DNA of 64,000 nt from positions 269,366 to 333,365 of the forward strand of contig NZ_PDOA01000004.1 of assembly GCF_003116135.1 (NCBI RefSeq), in the 5' to 3' direction. The notes below the pieces were generated by a model, which saw only the letters and a list, made by a program, of their open reading frames with translations, was not told the DNA's origin and searched no databases. The stretch comes from Teichococcus aestuarii (GTDB lineage Bacteria; Pseudomonadota; Alphaproteobacteria; Acetobacterales; Acetobacteraceae). How positions within the stretch are numbered: position 1 is the first letter of the stretch; the number at the start of each line of letters is the position of its first letter. Below are positions 38,701-47,849 of this stretch, piece by piece. Position numbers and translations under genes: made by a program.

Positions 38701-40294
38701 GTTCGCCGTGCAGGCCGATTACCGCGGCGCCAACTTCCCCGTCAGCAGCAGCGTGCCGCCGCGCGGCAACGCCATGGTGATGGTGGCGGGGCAGGAAACC
38801 GTGCCCGGCCTGGCCCTGCCGCGGATGGAGGGCCCGACCCTCGCCGTGGTGCCGAACCCGGCCGATCCCGGCGCCACGCTGCTGGTGGTGGGCGGGCGCA
38901 CCGCCGCCGATGCGGTGGCGGCGGCGCAGGCGCTGGCGGTCGGCCAGCAGGCGCTCTCGGGCGAGCTCGCCCTGGTGCAGCCGCCGGAGCTTGCGGCGCG
39001 CCAGCCCTACGACGCGCCGCGCTGGATCGACAGCAACCGCCCCGTGCGCTTCGGCGAGCTGGTCGATCCGTCCGAGCTGCAGAGCTACGGCTTCGCGCCC
39101 GGCAACATCGCCATCCCCTTCCGCACCGCCCCCGACCTTTACACCTGGCGCGACCGCGCCCTGCCGGTGGAGCTGCGCTTCCGCGCGCCGCCCGGCCCCA
39201 TCACCGACGTGGCGGTCTCGCGCCTCGACGTGGCGCTGAACAACCTCTACCTGCACTCCTTCCCGCTGCGCGAGATGGAGCCGGGCTGGCCCTGGAACTG
39301 GCTGGCGCGGCAGACCGGCCTCGGCCCCACCGGCGACCGCGGCCGGGGCGAGGTGGGGCTGCCGCCCTATCTGGTGTTCGGCCAGAACGAGCTGCAGCTG
39401 CGCTTCGACATGCGGCCGCTGAACCGCGGCGACTGCATCTCCATCCCCGGCGACGTGCGCGCCTCGATCGATCCGGACAGCACCATCGATCTCTCGCGCG
39501 CCTACCGCTTCACCGAGATGCCGAACCTCGCCTACTTCGCCGGCGCCGGTTACCCCTACACGCGGCTGGCCGATTTCTCGACCACCGCCCTGGTGCTGCC
39601 CGACCGCGCCAACACGCTGGAGCTTTCCACCGCCCTGGCGCTGGTGGGCCGGCTGGCCGCCAATGTCGGCCATGCCGCCACCCAGATCCAGGTCACCCGC
39701 CCCGGCACGCTGGAGCAGATGGCCGAGCGCGACCTGCTGGTGGTGGGCTCGCTCGGCCGCCAGCCGGCGCTGGCCGCGCTGCTGCGGCAGGACGGGCCGG
39801 TGCGTGTGGAGGGCAACCGCATCACCATGGCGCTGCCCGGCGCGCTGGAAGGCTTCCGCAACCTCTTCATCAGCGATGACCGCCTGCGCGACCGCCAGCG
39901 GATGGAGGCGGTGCTCGCCTCCCCCGGCGAGGCGATGGGCATGCTCGCGGGCTTCGAGAGCCCGCTGCGCGCCGGCCGCTCGGTGGTGGCCATCAGCGGC
40001 ACCAGCCCGCAGGGGATGGAGGCGATGCTGGGGGCGCTGCGCGACCCGGCGCTGGTGCCGCTGATCCAGGGCGACCTGGCGCTGCTCTCCGGCGGCCGGG
40101 TGACCTCCTTCAAGACCACGGCCAGCTACACGCTGGGGGATCTGCCGCTGCATCTCTGGCCGCAGTTCTGGCTGGGCAAGCGGCCGGACATGCTGCTAGG
40201 CCTCGCCCTGCTGGCGTCCCTGCTCATTGCCATACCGACCTACTGGCTGCTGCGCCGCCGGGCCGCCCGCCGTCTGAGGACCAGGACGCCATGA
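35711..40294 (+). CDS. bcsAB: Fused cellulose synthase BcsA-BcsB (AcsAB type)
   Basis: This is one 1527-residue polypeptide holding both the catalytic and the periplasmic subunit. The BcsA part (to about 700) has eight or so membrane helices and a family 2 glycosyltransferase with D175-D176, DCD (223-225), TED (318-320) and QRMRW (356-360), the gating loop FNVTDKG (480-486) and a PilZ domain with RERHR (561-565) and DVSLGG (588-593), so c-di-GMP activation is expected. At about 726-743 a signal-peptide-like helix (AAALLLAAGLAWPAAAGA) leads to a Pro/Gln repeat (QQPGFA units) and the BcsB part (about 810-1495), closed by a membrane helix and basic end. Fusion is known in Komagataeibacter acsAB. 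The stop overlaps bcsC. Confidence 0.97.
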   Translation: MRRFRGLMARLPLMSGAMALLGAFLGFIFVVSPLAPMEQLALAGAGLLVFLLVSRIPGRGALFFLVALSTLMSLRYLYWRLTETLDYGGFIGTFLGTGLLLAEIYAVIALLLSYFQQLWPLERKPVPLPADPAEWPVVDVFIPSYNEPLEVVRPAVFGAMAMDWPRDKLNVYILDDGRREDFRKFAEEIGCGYMIRPDNKGAKAGNINHATAKTNGEYIVIFDCDHVATRAFLQLTIGWMVRDRGIGMLQTPHHFYSPDPFERNLASGKSIPNEGLLFYGLVQQGNDLWNATFFCGSCAVLRRTALEEVGGVPTETVTEDCHCSLKMQRLGWRTAYLRVPLAAGLATDRLIAHIGQRMRWARGMVQIFRVDNPLLGPGLKLYQRLCYLNAQWHFLFPLPRFVFLTAPLAFLLFGQSIIAASPLAILAYAGPHIFHSIGTNSRLQGKVRHSFWSEIYETVLALYLLPVVLATLFDPKKGKFNVTDKGGTLDEGYFDLRAVAANFVLAIVLVLGLLSGIYGMAANPLTSLEFQANALNSIWVVLSLVTVMAGLAVGRERRQVRERHRVHARLPVTAVLSDGRRLPGESVDVSLGGAALMLESQEEIARETRLHLEFDTGPERILLPAEVLRWQDGRLQARFEPQGLMDEGNIVRVVLGRADAWLDWDHVRPDRPLRALVEVAVSITGLFRGDSQISLRARRNRRAAKSRTEGSRAPARPADAAKARRAAALLLAAGLAWPAAAGAQRPQAPPPPPPVGMPQAAPSFAPPPASAQQPGFAQQPGFAQQPGFAQPQGAAPVAPLPGGAPFATPPDQGNVRIQSRTLRQLGLGGPMQLRGTSDLQGVLFGIRSDEVVTGARLVLQGATSPALIPELSQIAITLNEQFVGTITPDRTRPSFGPLEFPVNPVYFADVNRLNFRFTGRYAVECNDPLSGLLWSTVSDLSTLHLTVERLPLARDLARLPEPFFDRRLRSEPLTLPVVLPDTAGNELVRAAAIASSWFAVQADYRGANFPVSSSVPPRGNAMVMVAGQETVPGLALPRMEGPTLAVVPNPADPGATLLVVGGRTAADAVAAAQALAVGQQALSGELALVQPPELAARQPYDAPRWIDSNRPVRFGELVDPSELQSYGFAPGNIAIPFRTAPDLYTWRDRALPVELRFRAPPGPITDVAVSRLDVALNNLYLHSFPLREMEPGWPWNWLARQTGLGPTGDRGRGEVGLPPYLVFGQNELQLRFDMRPLNRGDCISIPGDVRASIDPDSTIDLSRAYRFTEMPNLAYFAGAGYPYTRLADFSTTALVLPDRANTLELSTALALVGRLAANVGHAATQIQVTRPGTLEQMAERDLLVVGSLGRQPALAALLRQDGPVRVEGNRITMALPGALEGFRNLFISDDRLRDRQRMEAVLASPGEAMGMLAGFESPLRAGRSVVAISGTSPQGMEAMLGALRDPALVPLIQGDLALLSGGRVTSFKTTASYTLGDLPLHLWPQFWLGKRPDMLLGLALLASLLIAIPTYWLLRRRAARRLRTRTP

Positions 40295-43200
40295 CCGGAT
40301 TCCGCTCCCGCCTCCTGGCCACGGTCGTCACGGCGGCATTCCTGCCCCTGCTGCCCGCTGCCCCGGCGCGCGCGCAGGACAATGCCATCGGCGTCCTGCT
40401 GGAGCAGGCCAATTTCTGGCGCGCCCAGAACCGCCCCGACCGCGCGCTGCAGACGCTGGAGCGGGTGCTCGCGGTCGAGCCCAACAATGTGGACGCGCTC
40501 TCCGCCGCCGCCGCCGCCCAGGCGGAGAACGGCAACCGCGCGGAGGCGGACCGGCTGCTGGCGCGCATCCGCCAGCTCGCGCCCGCCGATCCGCGCCTGT
40601 CGGATGCCGCCCTCTCGGTGCGCGGCGCCACCGCCGATCCCGGCGCGGTGGCCGAGGCGCGGCGGCTGGCGCAGGCCGGCCAGCAGGCCCAGGCGGTGGC
40701 GCGCTACCGCCAGATGTTCGGCGGCAACACCCCGCCCGATGCCTATGCCGTCGAGTACTACCAGGCCCTGGCCGGCACGCAGGAAGGCTATGCCGAGGCG
40801 CGCAACGCCATGGAGCGCCTGGCCGAGAGCCGCCCCAACGACACCCGGCTGGCCCTGGCCTACGCGCAGATCCTGACCTACCGCGAGGGCTCCCGCGCCG
40901 AGGGCATCCGCCGCCTCCAGGCCCTGGCGGAGCGGCAGGACAGCGGCGATGCGGCGCGCGCCGCCTGGCGCGAGGCGCTGCTGTGGCAGGGGCCGAACCC
41001 CGACGCCGCCCCCGCCATCGAGGAATACCTGCGCGCCAACCCGAATGACGCGGCGCTGCGCCAGCGCCTGCAGGAGGCGCGCAACCCCCCCGCCGGGCCG
41101 GTGGACGAGGTCGGGCAGGCCCGCATCGCCGGCTTCGAGGCGCTGAATGCCGGCCGCCTGGCGGAGGCCTCGCAATCCTTCGAAAGCGTGCTGGCCCAGA
41201 ACCCGGGCGACCCGGACGCCACCGGCGGGCTGGGCGTGGTGCGGCTGCGCCAGGGGCGCACCGCCGAGGCGCGCCGCCTGCTCACCGCCGCCATCGCCGC
41301 CGACCCGCGGGAGGGCCGCCGCAAATGGGGCCGGGCGCTGGACGGCGCCAACTACACCAGCGAGCTGACCCAGGCCCGCGGCCTGATCCAGCGCGGCCAG
41401 CTCGAGCAGGCGGAGACGCTGCTGCTGGCCGCCACCCGCCGCGAGAGCGGCGAGCGCGCCGATGCCGAGGCGCTGCTGGGCGACCTGGCGCTGCGCCGCA
41501 ACGACCCGCAGGGCGCCGAGCAGCGCTACCGCGCCGCCCTGTCCCGCCGGCCCAACCTGAACAACGCCGTGGCCGGGCTCTACGACGCGCTGCAGCAGCA
41601 GGGCCGCTTCGCCGAGGCCGAGCAGCTCGCCGCGCAGCATGGCGGCGCCTTCGCCTCGACGGTCGCCACGCAGCGGGCCGAATCGCTGCGCGCCGAGGCC
41701 TCCCGCAGCAGCGACCCGGGGGCCGCCTTGGCGCTGCTGCGGGCCGCGCAGCAGGCCACCCCGGACAATCCCTGGATCGCGCTCGACCTCGCCCGTGCCC
41801 TGGCCCGCCAGGGGGAGCCGCTGGAGGGCCGCGCGGTGCTGGACCGGCTGGCCGCCACCGGCAAGCCGGAGGCGCTGCACGCCGCCGCCCTCTTCGCCGG
41901 CGAGGAAGGCCGGGTGCAGGATGCCGCCCGCCTCGTCGAGCGTATCCCCGACCGGCTGCGCAGCGCCGACCAGACGCGCCTGCTGCGCGGCGTGCGCATC
42001 CAGCAGCAGGTGGCCGCCGCCGCCGAGCCGGCCCAGTACGGCCAGCCGGAGGAGGCGCGGCGCCGCCTGATGGCGCTCGCCGCCCGCCCCGACCCCAGCG
42101 GCGAGACGCCGCGGCTGGTGGTGGAGGCGCTGGCGGGGCTGGGAGACACGCGCGGCGCGGCGGAGGCGGCGCGCGTCGCCCTCGCGGTCAACCGCGCGGC
42201 GCCGCCCTCCGGGCGCATCGCCCTGGCCAACGCGCTGCTGGAAGGCGGGCTGGAGGCGGACGCCAACCAGCTGGCCCTGCAACTCGCCCAGGACCCGCGC
42301 CTGACCGCCGATGAGCGCCGCCAGCTGGCCGGGCTGCAGGCCGGCGTCGCCATCCGCGCCAGCGACAAGCTGAACGAGCAGGGCAACCAGGCCGCCGCCT
42401 ATGACCGGCTGGTGCCCGCGCTGCGGCAGGACCCGCAGAACGCCCAGGCCAACCTGGCGCTCGCCCGCCTCTACCAGGGCGCGCGCGAGCCGCGCGAGGC
42501 GCAGCGCATCGCCGAGGCGGTGCTGCTGCGCGACCCGCGCAACCTGGATGCCCGTGCCGGCGCCATCGATGCCGCCCTGGCGCTGGGCCAGAACGCCCGC
42601 GCCGAGGCGCTGCTGACCGATGGCCGCGCCATGGCCCCGAACGACCCGCGCCTGACCATGCTGGAGGCGCGGCTGGCCCGCGCCGCCGGCAATCCGCGCC
42701 GCGCCCGTGCCGCGCTGGAGCTGGCGGCCGAGCAGCGCCGCAGCCAGCTCGGCCTCGGTGCCGGCGCGCCCGCCGGCGCGGCAGGGATGGGCGGCGCCGC
42801 CCCCTCCGGCGCCGCGGCCGGCCTGCCGGAGAATCCGTTCCGCCGCGTCGCCCTCGCCGGCTCCGGAATGGCCGCCTCCGGCTATGCCGGCGGCCTCGCC
42901 ACCGCCGCGCCGGCCGATCCGGTGCTGGCGCAGATCCAGCGCGAGCTGGCCCAGGTGCGGGAGGAGGCGGCGACGATCGCCACGCCGGGTTTCAACTTCC
43001 GCACCCGCTCCGGCGAGGCGGGGCTCGACCAGCTCACCGAGTTCGGCGCGGGGGCGGAGGTCTCCACCGCCATGCCGGGCCTCGGCGGGCGGGTGGCGCT
43101 GCGGGCGCAGGCCGTCAACATCGATGCCGGCAGCATGGCGCAGGACACCGGCACGCTGCGCCGCTACGGCAGCAACGCGCTGCGGCTGCCGGGGCAGGGG

Positions 43201-44091
43201 GTTGCCGTCGCCCCGGCGGTGGCGCGGGCGGTGACGCCCACCGACACCTCGGCCGCCGGCGTCTCCTTCGCCGCGGGCTACACGCGGCCGAACTTCTCGC
43301 TCGATGTCGGCACCACGCCGCTGGGCTTCCGCAAGCAGAACGTGCTGGGCGGCGTCGAGGTGGCGCCGGCGCTGACCGACAGCCTCCGCCTGCGCGTGAC
43401 GGCCGAGCGCCGCGCCATGACCGACACCATGCTCTCCTGGGCCGGCATGCGGGACCGCAGCACCGGGCAGGTCTGGGGTGGCGTGGTGCGCAACACCGCG
43501 CGCGGCCAGTTCGAATTCGCCGTGGGCGATACCAACTTCTATGTTGGCGGCGGCTACTCGACGCTGGAGGGCGATGGCGTCGCCGACAACACCCGCATCG
43601 AGGCCGGGGCGGGCCTCAGCCATGCCCTGTTCCGCCGGCCGGATGAGGAGCTGGTGACCGGCCTGGATCTCGTCTACCAGGCCTACGACAAGAACCTTCG
43701 CCTCTTCACCCTCGGCCATGGCGGCTATTACAGCCCGCAATCCTATCTCGGCGCCTCGGTGCCGCTGGATTACCGGGCGCGCGTGGGGGATTTCCACTAC
43801 CGCATCGGCGGCACGGTCGGCATCGCCTCCTGGCGGGAGGACCGTGCGCCCTACTTCCCCACGGACGCCGCCTCGCAGTCACGGCTGGAGGCGCAGGCCG
43901 CCTCCGATGCCACTGTCAGCGCATTCTATCCCGGGCAGTCGCAGACCGGGTTCGCCGGCGGCGTGCGGGGCGATCTGGAATACAGCCTGACACCGGCGCT
44001 CCGCCTCGGTGCGGCGCTGCGTTACGACAAATCCGCCGATTGGAGCGAGGCGCGCGGTCTGCTGTATGCCCGCTATCGGCTCGACCAGTGA
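40291..44091 (+). CDS. bcsC: BcsC, outer-membrane cellulose export porin with TPR domain
   Basis: This is a 1266-residue export protein. A signal peptide (to about residue 29, ending PARAQ) is followed by many tetratricopeptide repeats across the periplasm (to about 830), then the C-terminal 16-stranded-barrel domain (BCSC_C), for example FNFRTRSGEAGLDQLTEFGAG, GVSFAAGYTRPNFSLDVGTTPLGF, VGDTNFYVGGGYSTLEGDGV, and the end SEARGLLYARYRLDQ. The ATG is within the ATGA overlap with bcsAB. Confidence 0.96.
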   Translation: MTGFRSRLLATVVTAAFLPLLPAAPARAQDNAIGVLLEQANFWRAQNRPDRALQTLERVLAVEPNNVDALSAAAAAQAENGNRAEADRLLARIRQLAPADPRLSDAALSVRGATADPGAVAEARRLAQAGQQAQAVARYRQMFGGNTPPDAYAVEYYQALAGTQEGYAEARNAMERLAESRPNDTRLALAYAQILTYREGSRAEGIRRLQALAERQDSGDAARAAWREALLWQGPNPDAAPAIEEYLRANPNDAALRQRLQEARNPPAGPVDEVGQARIAGFEALNAGRLAEASQSFESVLAQNPGDPDATGGLGVVRLRQGRTAEARRLLTAAIAADPREGRRKWGRALDGANYTSELTQARGLIQRGQLEQAETLLLAATRRESGERADAEALLGDLALRRNDPQGAEQRYRAALSRRPNLNNAVAGLYDALQQQGRFAEAEQLAAQHGGAFASTVATQRAESLRAEASRSSDPGAALALLRAAQQATPDNPWIALDLARALARQGEPLEGRAVLDRLAATGKPEALHAAALFAGEEGRVQDAARLVERIPDRLRSADQTRLLRGVRIQQQVAAAAEPAQYGQPEEARRRLMALAARPDPSGETPRLVVEALAGLGDTRGAAEAARVALAVNRAAPPSGRIALANALLEGGLEADANQLALQLAQDPRLTADERRQLAGLQAGVAIRASDKLNEQGNQAAAYDRLVPALRQDPQNAQANLALARLYQGAREPREAQRIAEAVLLRDPRNLDARAGAIDAALALGQNARAEALLTDGRAMAPNDPRLTMLEARLARAAGNPRRARAALELAAEQRRSQLGLGAGAPAGAAGMGGAAPSGAAAGLPENPFRRVALAGSGMAASGYAGGLATAAPADPVLAQIQRELAQVREEAATIATPGFNFRTRSGEAGLDQLTEFGAGAEVSTAMPGLGGRVALRAQAVNIDAGSMAQDTGTLRRYGSNALRLPGQGVAVAPAVARAVTPTDTSAAGVSFAAGYTRPNFSLDVGTTPLGFRKQNVLGGVEVAPALTDSLRLRVTAERRAMTDTMLSWAGMRDRSTGQVWGGVVRNTARGQFEFAVGDTNFYVGGGYSTLEGDGVADNTRIEAGAGLSHALFRRPDEELVTGLDLVYQAYDKNLRLFTLGHGGYYSPQSYLGASVPLDYRARVGDFHYRIGGTVGIASWREDRAPYFPTDAASQSRLEAQAASDATVSAFYPGQSQTGFAGGVRGDLEYSLTPALRLGAALRYDKSADWSEARGLLYARYRLDQ

Positions 44092-44137
44092 GGCCAGGGA
44101 GGGCCAAGCCGGAGATGGTGTGCTCGAAGGGACAGGC

Positions 44138-44611
44138 ATGACGCAGATGGATCAGGCGGCATTGGCCTATCTTGCGAGGCGGGATGTGAGCGCGCAGTGG
44201 CGCGGCTTCCTGCGGGCGCTGCTGGAGACGCTGGACGCGAATCTCGACCGCAACACCCGCAACGGGCTCCTGCGCGCGGTGGGCGGGCGCCTGGGGCAGG
44301 CACTGCCACTGCCGGCCGCGACCACCCTGGCCGAGCTGGAGGCGCGGATGAACGCCGCCCTGGCCGAGCTCTCCTGGGGCTATGTCTCCGTGGCGCTGGA
44401 CGAAGCCGACCGCAGCCTGCGCCTTTCGCACCATGCCGCGCCGGTGGTGGGTGCCCCGGGGGATGAGGTGGGAAGCTGGTTCGCCACCGTGCTGGAGGGG
44501 CTCTACACGGCCTGGCTGGCGGCGCAGCAGGGGGGTGGCTCGGAAGCGGGGCCGCAACTCCGCGTGGTGCAGAGCGAGCCGGGCCTGGTGCAGCTGCGCT
44601 ACGGCGGATAG
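44138..44611 (+). CDS. bcsD: BcsD/AcsD, cellulose-crystallising subunit
   Basis: This is a 157-residue protein matching the size of AcsD, which forms a periplasmic ring-like octamer guiding four glucan chains into ordered microfibrils. Recognisable parts are YLARRDVSAQWRGFLRALLETLDANL, LRAVGGRLGQALPL and LAELSWGYVSVALDE. The ATG at 44138 is chosen as the conserved start; the frame is open upstream into bcsC but without homology. Its presence marks a type I operon and suggests crystalline cellulose. Confidence 0.92.
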   Translation: MTQMDQAALAYLARRDVSAQWRGFLRALLETLDANLDRNTRNGLLRAVGGRLGQALPLPAATTLAELEARMNAALAELSWGYVSVALDEADRSLRLSHHAAPVVGAPGDEVGSWFATVLEGLYTAWLAAQQGGGSEAGPQLRVVQSEPGLVQLRYGG

Positions 44612-44741
44612 CGGCACAAGTCGCGCGGCTTCCTGTCCCCTGCCCCGGTTGGATAGGCTGATCCGATGACATGATGTCTTGCGGCATCGTGGCCTGCCCT
44701 GCATCCTCCGCCGCCAACCCAACAGGTGAGGAGGGCGGGGA

Positions 44742-45905
44742 ATGCGCCTCGCGGTGCTCAAGGAACGGCGTTCGGGCGAGACCCGCGTCGCGGCCACGCC
44801 GGAAACCGTGCGTAAACTGATCGATCTCGGGCTCGGCGTGGTGGTGGAGACGGGCGCGGGGCTGGCATCCGGCCTCCCCGACGCCGCCTACCGCGAGGCC
44901 GGGGCCGAGATCGCGCAGGATGCCTCGGCCGCGCTGGCCGGCGCCAAGATCGTGCTGAAGGTGCGCGCCCCGCTCGGCGCGGGCGAGGGCGAGGTGAACG
45001 AGCTGGCCCTGCTCCCGCGCGGCGCCCTGCTGATCGGCACGCTGGAGGCCGTCGCCCACCCGGCCCGCGCCCAGGCCTATGCCGAGGCCGGGCTGGAGGC
45101 GTGCAGCATGGAGCTGCTGCCGCGCATCACCCGCGCGCAGAGCATGGACGTGCTCTCCTCCCAGGCCAACCTCGCCGGCTACCGCGCCGTGGTCGAGGGC
45201 GCCGCCGCCTTCGACAAGGGCTTCCCCATGCTGATGACGGCGGCGGGCACCATTCCCGCCGCCAACGTGTTCATCATGGGCGCGGGCGTGGCGGGGCTGC
45301 AGGCCATCGCCACGGCGCGGCGCCTGGGCGGCCGCGTCTCGGCCACCGATGTGCGGCCGGCGGCGAAGGAGGAGATCAAGTCCCTCGGCGCCGCCTTCGT
45401 CGGCTACGAGGACGAGGAGAGCCGCGCCGCGCAGACGGCCGGCGGCTATGCCAAGCAGCTCTCGCCCGAATTCTACGCGAAGCAGGCGGAGGTCATCGCC
45501 GCCGCCGTGGCCAAGGCCGACGTGGTGGTCTGCACCGCCCTGGTGCAGGGCCGCAAGGCGCCGACCCTGCTCACCGCCGCCATGGTGGAGAGCATGAAGC
45601 CCGGCAGCGTGGTGGTGGACATCGCCGCCGACGCCGGCGGCAACTGCGCGCTGACTAGGCCCGGCGAGGCCATCGTGACCGAGGGCGGCGTGAAGATCCT
45701 GGGCCACACCAACTGGCCCGGCCGCATCCCGGCGGCGGCCAGCGCGCTCTATGCCCGCAACCTGCTGACCTTCCTCTCCACCTTCTGGGACAAGGAGGCG
45801 AAGGCGCCGAAGCTGCCGCAGGAGGACGAGATCATCCGCGGCGTGACGCTCACCCGGGGCGGGGCCGTGGTGCACCCGCAGCTTGCCGCGGCGCCCGCGG
45901 CCTGA
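44742..45905 (+). CDS. pntAA: PntAA, NAD(P) transhydrogenase subunit alpha, part 1
   Basis: This is the 387-residue NAD(H)-binding domain I of the proton-pumping transhydrogenase. It has [19 protein letters not shown] at the start, the Rossmann [20 protein letters not shown], the RQD-type loop region near [19 protein letters not shown], and [15 protein letters not shown]. The alpha chain is split into two genes, as in most alphaproteobacteria. A 130-base gap separates it from bcsD. GGTGAGGAGGGCGGGGA lies just before the ATG. Confidence 0.97.
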   Translation: MRLAVLKERRSGETRVAATPETVRKLIDLGLGVVVETGAGLASGLPDAAYREAGAEIAQDASAALAGAKIVLKVRAPLGAGEGEVNELALLPRGALLIGTLEAVAHPARAQAYAEAGLEACSMELLPRITRAQSMDVLSSQANLAGYRAVVEGAAAFDKGFPMLMTAAGTIPAANVFIMGAGVAGLQAIATARRLGGRVSATDVRPAAKEEIKSLGAAFVGYEDEESRAAQTAGGYAKQLSPEFYAKQAEVIAAAVAKADVVVCTALVQGRKAPTLLTAAMVESMKPGSVVVDIAADAGGNCALTRPGEAIVTEGGVKILGHTNWPGRIPAAASALYARNLLTFLSTFWDKEAKAPKLPQEDEIIRGVTLTRGGAVVHPQLAAAPAA

Positions 45906-45921
45906 GGGACGGACCAGAGAG

Positions 45922-46326
45922 ATGAACCCGACCGACCTTGCCAACCAGGCCAGCGCCACCGCCGAGCGGGCGCTGGCGCTGGCCGCCCAGGCCCGGCAGA
46001 TGGCCGAGGCCGCGGCCCCCGCCATCGCCCACGGCGCCGCCGCGGCCGAGCCCTTCCTGCTGCTGCTGACGATCTTCCTGCTGGCCTGCTTCGTCGGCTA
46101 CTACGTGGTGTGGAACGTGACGCCGGCGCTGCACTCGCCGCTGATGGGCGTCACCAACGCCATCTCCTCCGTCATCGTGGTGGGGGCCATCCTGGCCACC
46201 GGCCTCGGCGATTCCTGGGCCGCCAAGTTCTTCGGCTTCCTGGCCGTCACGCTGGCCTCGGTGAACATCTTCGGCGGCTTCATGGTGACACGGCGGATGC
46301 TCGCCATGTTCAAGAAGAAGGGCTGA
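45922..46326 (+). CDS. pntAB: PntAB, NAD(P) transhydrogenase subunit alpha, part 2
   Basis: This is a 134-residue membrane subunit (domain IIa). After a helical, Ala-rich start come helices with [35 protein letters not shown] and [20 protein letters not shown], standard for this family. The ATG at 45922 follows CAGAGAG. The N-terminal 50-residue stretch is longer than in short homologues. Confidence 0.96.
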   Translation: MNPTDLANQASATAERALALAAQARQMAEAAAPAIAHGAAAAEPFLLLLTIFLLACFVGYYVVWNVTPALHSPLMGVTNAISSVIVVGAILATGLGDSWAAKFFGFLAVTLASVNIFGGFMVTRRMLAMFKKKG

Positions 46327-46330
46327 GCCG

Positions 46331-47737
46331 GTGGCGCACACCCTCTCCACCTTCGCCTATCTCGTCGCCTCCGTCCTGTTCATCCTGGCGCTGCGCGGCC
46401 TCTCCCACCCCGAGACCAGCCGGCGGGGCAATCTCTACGGCATGGTGGGCATGGGGCTCGCCGTGGTGGCGACGCTGGCGCAGCCCGGCATGGGCGGCGG
46501 CGGGCTGGTGCTGATCCTGGCCGGCATCGTGCTGGGCGGCGGCATCGGCACGGTGCTGGCGCAGCGCATCCAGATGACGGCGCTGCCGCAGCTGGTGGCC
46601 GCCTTCCACTCGCTGGTGGGCCTGGCCGCCGTGTTCGTGGCGGCCGCCGCCTTCTACAACCCGGAGAGCTTCGGCATCGGCGTGCCCGGCAACATCAAGG
46701 CCGGCAGCCTGGTCGAGATGTCGCTGGGGCTGGCCATCGGCGCCATCACCTTCTCCGGCTCGCTGATCGCCTTCGCCAAGCTGCAGGCGCTGATGTCCGG
46801 CGCGCCGATCACCTTCAAGGGGCAGCACTGGCTGAACCTCGGCCTCGGCATCCTGCTGCTGGTGCTGGTCATCGCCTTCATCGCCACGGGCAGCGGCGTG
46901 CTGTTCTGGCTGATCGCGCTGCTGGCGCTGGGGCTCGGCTTCCTGCTGATCATCCCGATCGGCGGTGCGGACATGCCGGTCGTCGTCTCGATGCTGAACA
47001 GCTATTCCGGCTGGGCGGCGGCGGGCATCGGCTTCACGGTGGGCAACCTGCTGCTGATCGTCACCGGCGCGCTGGTCGGCGCCTCGGGCGCCATCCTCTC
47101 CTACATCATGTGCAAGGGGATGAACCGCAGCATCGTCAACGTGCTGCTGGGCGGCTTCGGCAGCGACCCGGCGGCGGCCTCGGCCGCAGGCGGCGGCGGG
47201 CCGGCGCGGCCGGTGAAGGCCGGCAGCCCGGAGGATGCCGCCTACCTGATGAAGAATGCCGGCAAGATCATCATCGTGCCCGGCTACGGCATGGCGGTGG
47301 CGCAGGCGCAGCAGGTGCTGCGCGAGATGGGCGACCTGCTGAAGAAGGAGGGCGTCGAGGTCTCCTACGCCATCCACCCCGTCGCGGGGCGCATGCCCGG
47401 CCACATGAACGTGCTGCTGGCCGAGGCCAACGTGCCCTATGACGAGGTGCACGAGCTGGAGGAGATCAACCCCGAATTCGCCGAGGCCGACGTGGCCTAT
47501 GTGATCGGGGCCAACGACGTGACCAACCCGGCCGCCAAGACCGACAAGTCCAGCGCCATCTACGGCATGCCGATCCTGGACGTGGAGCGGGCCAAGACCG
47601 TGTTCTTCGTCAAGCGCGGCATGTCCTCCGGCTATGCCGGGGTGGAGAACGAGCTGTTCTTCCGCGACAACACCATGATGCTGTTCGGCGACGCCAAGAA
47701 GGTGACGCAGCAGATCGTGCAGGCCCTGCAGAAGTAG
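46331..47737 (+). CDS. pntB: PntB, NAD(P) transhydrogenase subunit beta
   Basis: This is a 468-residue protein with membrane domain IIb (about 1-270) and the NADP(H)-binding domain III (about 290-468): IIIVPGYGMAVAQAQQVLREM, YAIHPVAGRMPGHMNVLLAEANVPYDEV, VIGANDVTNPAA and KRGMSSGYAGVENELFF. Transhydrogenase uses the proton gradient to make NADPH, useful for proline synthesis and peroxide defence. It starts with GTG, four bases after pntAB. Confidence 0.97.
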   Translation: MAHTLSTFAYLVASVLFILALRGLSHPETSRRGNLYGMVGMGLAVVATLAQPGMGGGGLVLILAGIVLGGGIGTVLAQRIQMTALPQLVAAFHSLVGLAAVFVAAAAFYNPESFGIGVPGNIKAGSLVEMSLGLAIGAITFSGSLIAFAKLQALMSGAPITFKGQHWLNLGLGILLLVLVIAFIATGSGVLFWLIALLALGLGFLLIIPIGGADMPVVVSMLNSYSGWAAAGIGFTVGNLLLIVTGALVGASGAILSYIMCKGMNRSIVNVLLGGFGSDPAAASAAGGGGPARPVKAGSPEDAAYLMKNAGKIIIVPGYGMAVAQAQQVLREMGDLLKKEGVEVSYAIHPVAGRMPGHMNVLLAEANVPYDEVHELEEINPEFAEADVAYVIGANDVTNPAAKTDKSSAIYGMPILDVERAKTVFFVKRGMSSGYAGVENELFFRDNTMMLFGDAKKVTQQIVQALQK

Positions 47738-47744
47738 CCGGCGC

Positions 47745-47774
47745 GGCCGGGGGAAGCGGGTGCTTTCCCCGGCC
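47745..47774 (+). terminator. Hairpin after pntB
   Basis: A 13-bp stem with one G-T pair (GGCCGGGGGAAGC / GCTTTCCCCGGCC) closes a GGGT loop eight bases after the pntB stop. There is no T-run. The tip is nearly the same as that of the hairpin after ohr at 24055-24090. Confidence 0.6.
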
Positions 47775-47849
47775 CTGGCTTCCCGGCCGCTTCGGCCATG
47801 GCAGATTCCGCCTTTGTTTCGCGTGCGTCGGCATCGTATAACCGGCGTC

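Noticed and set aside
35636..40153. A 1505-codon open frame on the minus strand opposite bcsAB
   Set aside because: It is rich in His, Arg, Gln and Gly with no domain, a typical antisense shadow of a very GC-rich gene. The plus-strand frame has clear synthase motifs.
40240..43797. An 1185-codon minus-strand frame opposite bcsC
   Set aside because: Same shadow composition, and BcsC repeats and barrel are obvious on the plus strand.
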